From positions 79,158-143,157 of the forward strand of contig NZ_JAGIPR010000013.1 of assembly GCF_017877355.1 (NCBI RefSeq): a stretch of 64,000 nt of DNA, read 5' to 3'. Below, in pieces: positions 61,261-64,000 of this stretch. This stretch comes from Chryseobacterium jejuense. Lineage in GTDB: Bacteria > Bacteroidota > Bacteroidia > Flavobacteriales > Weeksellaceae. The number at the start of each line of letters is the position of its first letter. The first letter of the stretch is position 1. The notes below the pieces were generated by a model. That model saw nothing but the letters and a program-made list of their open reading frames with translations. It had not been told where the DNA came from and ran no database searches. Position numbers and translations under genes: made by a program.

Positions 61261-61857
61261 ATGAAAAGAATATTATTAACACTGTTAGTAAGTTGTAATG
61301 CTGTTATTTATGCACAGCAGTACATAAATGTTGGTTCTAATAAATCAGATGTGAAAAAAGTTCAGGGAGAACCACATAGTATTCAAGATTATGATGTTTT
61401 TGGAGAAGAAGTTTGGAGCTATGGAGAGAATGGAGTAGCTACGATCACTTTTAAAGATGGAAAAGTAAAATCATTTAGAAACTATCAACAGGTATTAAAG
61501 ATAGGAAACAATTCAACTTTGGATAAAGATAATGATGAAGCTACTTCTAAAGAAAAGTTATGGAGTGAATTAAGAGAAAAAGCTAATAGTTCAGGTAGTA
61601 CAGTAACAGAGGAAACTGCAAAATCAAATACAGATTTATATGGAAGTGGATCTCAAAATATTAAAGCTTATCCAAGCCAGTATGAAGAAATGGCAGAAGC
61701 AAAAGGTCTTAATCCCTATGCAATGCCTGATGAAATAACTCTTCAACAGATGCAGAAGGAATATGAAACTAAAAAGATTATCAAATGGGTCTTAATTAGC
61801 CTAGGAATAATAGGGTTTCTTTTCTTGATATTCAAACTTAAAACTAAAAAGAAATGA
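61261..61857 (+). CDS. Exported or membrane-anchored protein of island 2, 198 aa
   Basis: From ATG 61,261 the product begins with a signal peptide (MKRILLTLLVSCNAVIYAQQ); a longer frame from 61,183 adds 26 residues ahead of it and crosses the candidate operator, so it is rejected. The next ~60 residues (YINVGSNKSDVKKVQGEPHS, EVWSYGENGVATITFKDGKV) resemble small periplasmic SmpA/BamE-like repeats. A C-terminal helix (WVLISLGIIGFLFLIFKL) anchors it. It overlaps the HAD gene by 4 bp. Function unknown. Confidence 0.65.
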   Translation: MKRILLTLLVSCNAVIYAQQYINVGSNKSDVKKVQGEPHSIQDYDVFGEEVWSYGENGVATITFKDGKVKSFRNYQQVLKIGNNSTLDKDNDEATSKEKLWSELREKANSSGSTVTEETAKSNTDLYGSGSQNIKAYPSQYEEMAEAKGLNPYAMPDEITLQQMQKEYETKKIIKWVLISLGIIGFLFLIFKLKTKKK

Positions 61858-62363
61858 AAATCATTTTTCTAGACCTAGATGGGGTACTAAATAATGCTGA
61901 TTACTATAGAGGTAAAAACTTAGCTATCCATCAAAATGAAACTTCCCATTTTGATAGCAATAATATTCATGCTCTCAATAGGATAATTGACAATACAAAA
62001 GCTGAGATAGTCTTATCATCAGCTTGGAGACTGCTAAAGAGTATAGAAGAAATTAATGAGCTCTTTAATATAGTAGGTATTAAAGGAAAAGTTATTGGTG
62101 TAACAGAATCACTTCACTACAAAACCACTTTTGAATTAGCTCCAAGAGGTTTAGAAATCTTTAAGTGGATAAGAGATTACCACAAAACATTAAAAGGAGG
62201 ATTAGAGAACTTTATTATTATTGATGATGAAGATGATATTCTAGATATTCAGGAGAAACATTTTCTTCAGATAGATGATAGAGTGGGGCTGTCAGAAAAA
62301 GATGCAGAACTAGTTATTGAGTTTTTAAACTCATATCAAGTTCCAAAAGAAAATTTACCATAA
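61854..62363 (+). CDS. HAD-fold phosphatase-like protein
   Basis: This 169-aa protein has HAD motif I KIIFLDLDGVLNNADYY (nucleophile D8, D10), motif II VLSSAWRL near residue 59 and a motif IV-like FIIIDDEDDIL near 120. It resembles the HAD domain of 'Swiss army knife' RNA-repair proteins and other small stand-alone HADs. The substrate is unknown. It overlaps the upstream membrane-protein gene by 4 bp and probably belongs to a three-gene unit. Confidence 0.78.
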   Translation: MKIIFLDLDGVLNNADYYRGKNLAIHQNETSHFDSNNIHALNRIIDNTKAEIVLSSAWRLLKSIEEINELFNIVGIKGKVIGVTESLHYKTTFELAPRGLEIFKWIRDYHKTLKGGLENFIIIDDEDDILDIQEKHFLQIDDRVGLSEKDAELVIEFLNSYQVPKENLP

Positions 62364-62374
62364 AATTATATACC

Positions 62375-62782
62375 ATGAAAAAAGCTACATTACTATTATT
62401 GTTTTTTCTTACAATTCTTATTAAAGCTCAAACAGATAAAATCACCTATATGAAAGGAGACATTTATTTAGTAGCACAAGATGCTAAAACTAAAAAAGTT
62501 CTCTTTGAGAAACCTTACGGCAAAATTCTTTCAATAGAATATGATACTTTTTATAAAAGTTATTATGTCTTATTTCAAATGCCAGAAGGTTCTACAGGAT
62601 TTGGCGTGCAATATATTAATACTACAGATAAAGGCACATTCTTGATGCAAGACATGAATAAGCCTGAAGACTTCTACTATGTTTCTGATAAGATTAAGGA
62701 AAATGGAACTTTAATACTGTTAAATAAGAAGAAGGTAGAAGACTCCTACTTGTCATATAAGATTGTAAATATTGCTCTGTAA
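62375..62782 (+). CDS. Small secreted protein, 135 aa
   Basis: Signal peptide MKKATLLLLFFLTILIKAQ, then a mainly beta-type sequence (YMKGDIYLVAQDAKTKKVLF, ...YYVLFQMPEGSTGFG). No family is recognised. It is the last island 2 gene, 11 bp after the HAD gene, and probably co-transcribed with it. Confidence 0.6.
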   Translation: MKKATLLLLFFLTILIKAQTDKITYMKGDIYLVAQDAKTKKVLFEKPYGKILSIEYDTFYKSYYVLFQMPEGSTGFGVQYINTTDKGTFLMQDMNKPEDFYYVSDKIKENGTLILLNKKKVEDSYLSYKIVNIAL

Positions 62783-62857
62783 AGCCTATCATGATAATTT
62801 GATTTCTTAATTATATTCTATTATGTTAGGAGTTTTTAGATTAAAAGGCCTAGTTTT

Positions 62858-62870
62858 AGGCAGACCCTTA
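62858..62870 (+). repeat. Possible right arm-type repeat of island 2
   Basis: AGGCAGACCCTTA resembles AGGCACACCCTTT at 49,511-49,523, near the left end (11 of 13 bases). It is a weak candidate for an integrase arm site. Confidence 0.35.
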
Positions 62871-62899
62871 AAAGAGTATTCTTGATAATTGAATTATAT

Positions 62900-62974
62900 A
62901 TACTGTGTGTTCAGTAGGTTAGAGATACTGGGTGATAACCCAGATGTACATGGTTCGAGCCCAGGTGGGACCAC
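62900..62974 (+). pseudogene. Decayed tRNA-like sequence carrying attR
   Basis: From 62,910 to 62,973 the sequence aligns without gaps to tRNA positions 11-74. It keeps a D-arm-like TCAGTAGGTTAGAG, an anticodon stem CTGGG/CCCAG with loop GTGATAA (GAT in the anticodon place), and the exact 24-bp tRNA 3' end (62,951-62,974). The 5' acceptor strand does not pair with the 3' end, and the D and T stems have mismatches, so it should not make a working tRNA. Confidence 0.7.
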
Positions 62975-62990
62975 TACAAAAACTCGATAA

Positions 62991-63050
62991 GAGGCTGTCT
63001 CAAAAGAGATAGCCTTTTTTATGCAAAAAGGAAAGCTTTCGCTTTCCTAA
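62991..63050 (+). mobile_element. Left end of an IS1182-type insertion sequence
   Basis: GAGGCTGTCTCAAAAG begins 16 bp after attR and is typical of IS1182-type ends. The first ~22 bp form a hairpin (AGGCTGTCTC/GAGATAGCCT, one wobble) followed by T6. A second hairpin (AGGAAAGC/GCTTTCCT) follows at ~63,030-63,049. These can stop transcription entering from outside. The right end is beyond the window. Confidence 0.6.
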
Positions 63051-63076
63051 TAGTTGCAAATTGATTAATTTGCTGT

Positions 63077-64000
63077 GTGTTAACTTCTTCAAAAGTAGTC
63101 TTTAAAGATTACAATCCCAAAGAAAACTTGCTTTTTCCTCCGAATTTATCGGAGTTGATAGATGAAAAGCATCCTGTGAGAATTATTTCAGGCATTATTG
63201 ATGGTTTGGATATTAAAAGCCTGATCAAAACCTACAAACCTGGTGGAACCTCTTGTTACCATCCTAAAATGCTTTTAAAAGTTTTAATTTATGGTTATTT
63301 GAGTAATATCTATTCAAGCCGCAAAATGGAACAGGCACTTAAAGAAAACATTCATTTCATGTGGCTTTCAGCGATGAGCCGTCCCGACCATAATACTTTA
63401 AACAGGTTTCGTAGCGACCGATTGAAAGGTGAGATTAAAGCCATTTTCACACAAATTGTTCTTCTTTTGGAAAAGGAAGGTTTGGTAAGTCTGGAAACCA
63501 CTTTTGTAGATGGCACCAAGATAGAAGCCAATGCCAATCGCTATACTTTTGTTTGGGGAAGAGCTGTCAAAAAACACAAAGAAAGGATTGCAGAGCAATT
63601 AGAAGAGCTTTGGAACTATGCAGAAACAGTTGCAAAAGACGAGCTTCAAAATACAGAAAGTATTGATTTTAAAGAAGTAGATTCTGAAAAAGTAACTCAA
63701 ACCATCGAAAAGATCAATGAGGTTTTGAAAGACAAAAAAGTAGCTTCAAAAGTTCGTCAGAAACTAAATTATGCTAAGAAAAACTGGGCAGATAATTTAG
63801 AGAAGTATAAAAAACAGCAAGAATTATTAGAAGGTAGAAATTCCTATTCCAAAACCGATACAGACGCTACTTTTATGCGAATGAAGGAGGATCATATGCG
63901 AAACTGACAACTAAAACCCGCTTACAATCTACAAATTTCTACCAATAGACAATTCATTTTACATTATTCAATTCATCCCAACCCAACAGACACCAAAACA
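63077..64000 (+). pseudogene. IS1182-family transposase with an in-frame stop, runs off the right edge
   Basis: The frame starts at GTG 63,077 and matches IS1182-type transposases (NLSELIDEKHPVRI, GGTSCYHPKMLLKVLIYGYL, MWLSAMSRPDHNTLNRFR, VDGTKIEANANRYTFVWG). Codon 277 is TGA (63,905-63,907). Beyond it the same frame goes on as transposase-like sequence (QLKPAYNLQISTN...), and GGA would be expected at that codon, so a single G-to-T change fits. The remaining C-terminal part lies outside the window. Probably inactive unless read through. Confidence 0.82.

Larger units (their letters stand above)
49320..62974. mobile_element. Genomic island 2 (tandem, same tRNA site)
   Basis: The region between the 47-bp repeat and the 24-bp repeat carries its own integrase, a family A polymerase-like protein, a Sak4-like and DUF3871 pair, a toxin-antitoxin pair, a four-gene base-modification/nuclease operon, the conserved element with its 135-aa gene, RadC, XRE and three small genes. 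The chassis proteins are homologous to island 1 but diverged in DNA, so this is a separately acquired relative, not a duplication. No transfer or virion genes were recognised. Confidence 0.85.

Noticed and set aside
26179..62974. Prophage or conjugative element
   Set aside because: No terminase, portal, capsid, tail, relaxase, Tra/VirB or T4CP-like gene was seen in either island.
1..64000. CRISPR array or cas genes
   Set aside because: No regularly spaced repeats and no Cas-like protein were found on reading the window.

Overview
The window is from a low-GC member of the Bacteroidota, most likely a Chryseobacterium-like flavobacterium. The evidence is the split 14-gene nuo operon with a short NuoG, Bacteroidota -7 promoter boxes (TAnnTTTG), a type IX secretion C-terminal tail on a nuclease, 'bacteriocin-like' double-glycine peptides, DUF3871 proteins and Bacteroidota-type tyrosine integrases. 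The genus is inferred from gene content and style, not from a marker search.

Layout. (1) 1-25.6 kb is ordinary chromosome, nearly all on the minus strand: the edge of a LysM protein, nuoN to nuoA (respiratory complex I, transcribed nuoA to nuoN, with one outer-membrane-like gene between nuoF and nuoG), a GNAT-like protein, a YugP-type zinc protease, a YigZ/IMPACT protein, two small double-glycine-leader peptides, ribD, a DUF349 protein, aroE, a secreted endonuclease I, an FtsX-type permease, rbfA, then mce on the plus strand. (2) 26,105-26,178 is a tRNA gene with anticodon CAT, used as an integration site. (3) 26.2-49.4 kb is genomic island 1, and 49.4-62.97 kb is genomic island 2, inserted in tandem. 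The tRNA 3' end is repeated at the junction (47 bp) and at the far right end (24 bp, inside a decayed tRNA-like sequence). (4) After the right end an IS1182-type insertion sequence begins; its transposase has an in-frame stop and runs off the window.

The two islands share one chassis: tyrosine integrase, a Sak4-like AAA ATPase overlapping a DUF3871 protein, a conserved non-coding element followed by an unrecognised ~132-aa protein, a RadC/JAB protein and an XRE regulator. Replication genes differ: island 1 has a DUF3987 helicase-like protein, and island 2 has a protein with family A polymerase motifs. I see no relaxase, conjugation or virion genes, so these resemble integrative satellites or mobilisable islands. 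Cargo sits in the same two slots in both: between DUF3871 and the conserved element, and after RadC/XRE.

Most of the cargo looks defensive. Island 1 slot 1 has a three-gene operon (GHKL ATPase; STAS-like plus phosphoribosyltransferase; metallophosphoesterase fused to phosphoribosyltransferase) and a two-gene operon (PIN-like nuclease plus a 1210-aa SEC-C/PD-(D/E)xK protein). Island 1 slot 2 has small membrane proteins under an XRE operator, a GmrSD-like DUF262/HNH protein, and a retron-like system (phosphoribosyltransferase, winged-helix protein, structured intergenic RNA, reverse transcriptase). Island 2 slot 1 has a HigB/HigA-ImmA toxin-antitoxin pair and a four-gene operon: Mrr-like nuclease, a thymidylate-synthase-fold enzyme with the Asp typical of dCMP-specific members, a uracil-DNA-glycosylase-fold protein and a probable glutamyl/putrescinyl-thymine-pyrophosphorylase-like protein. 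That operon and the phosphoribosyltransferase operon are my two best candidates for undescribed systems.
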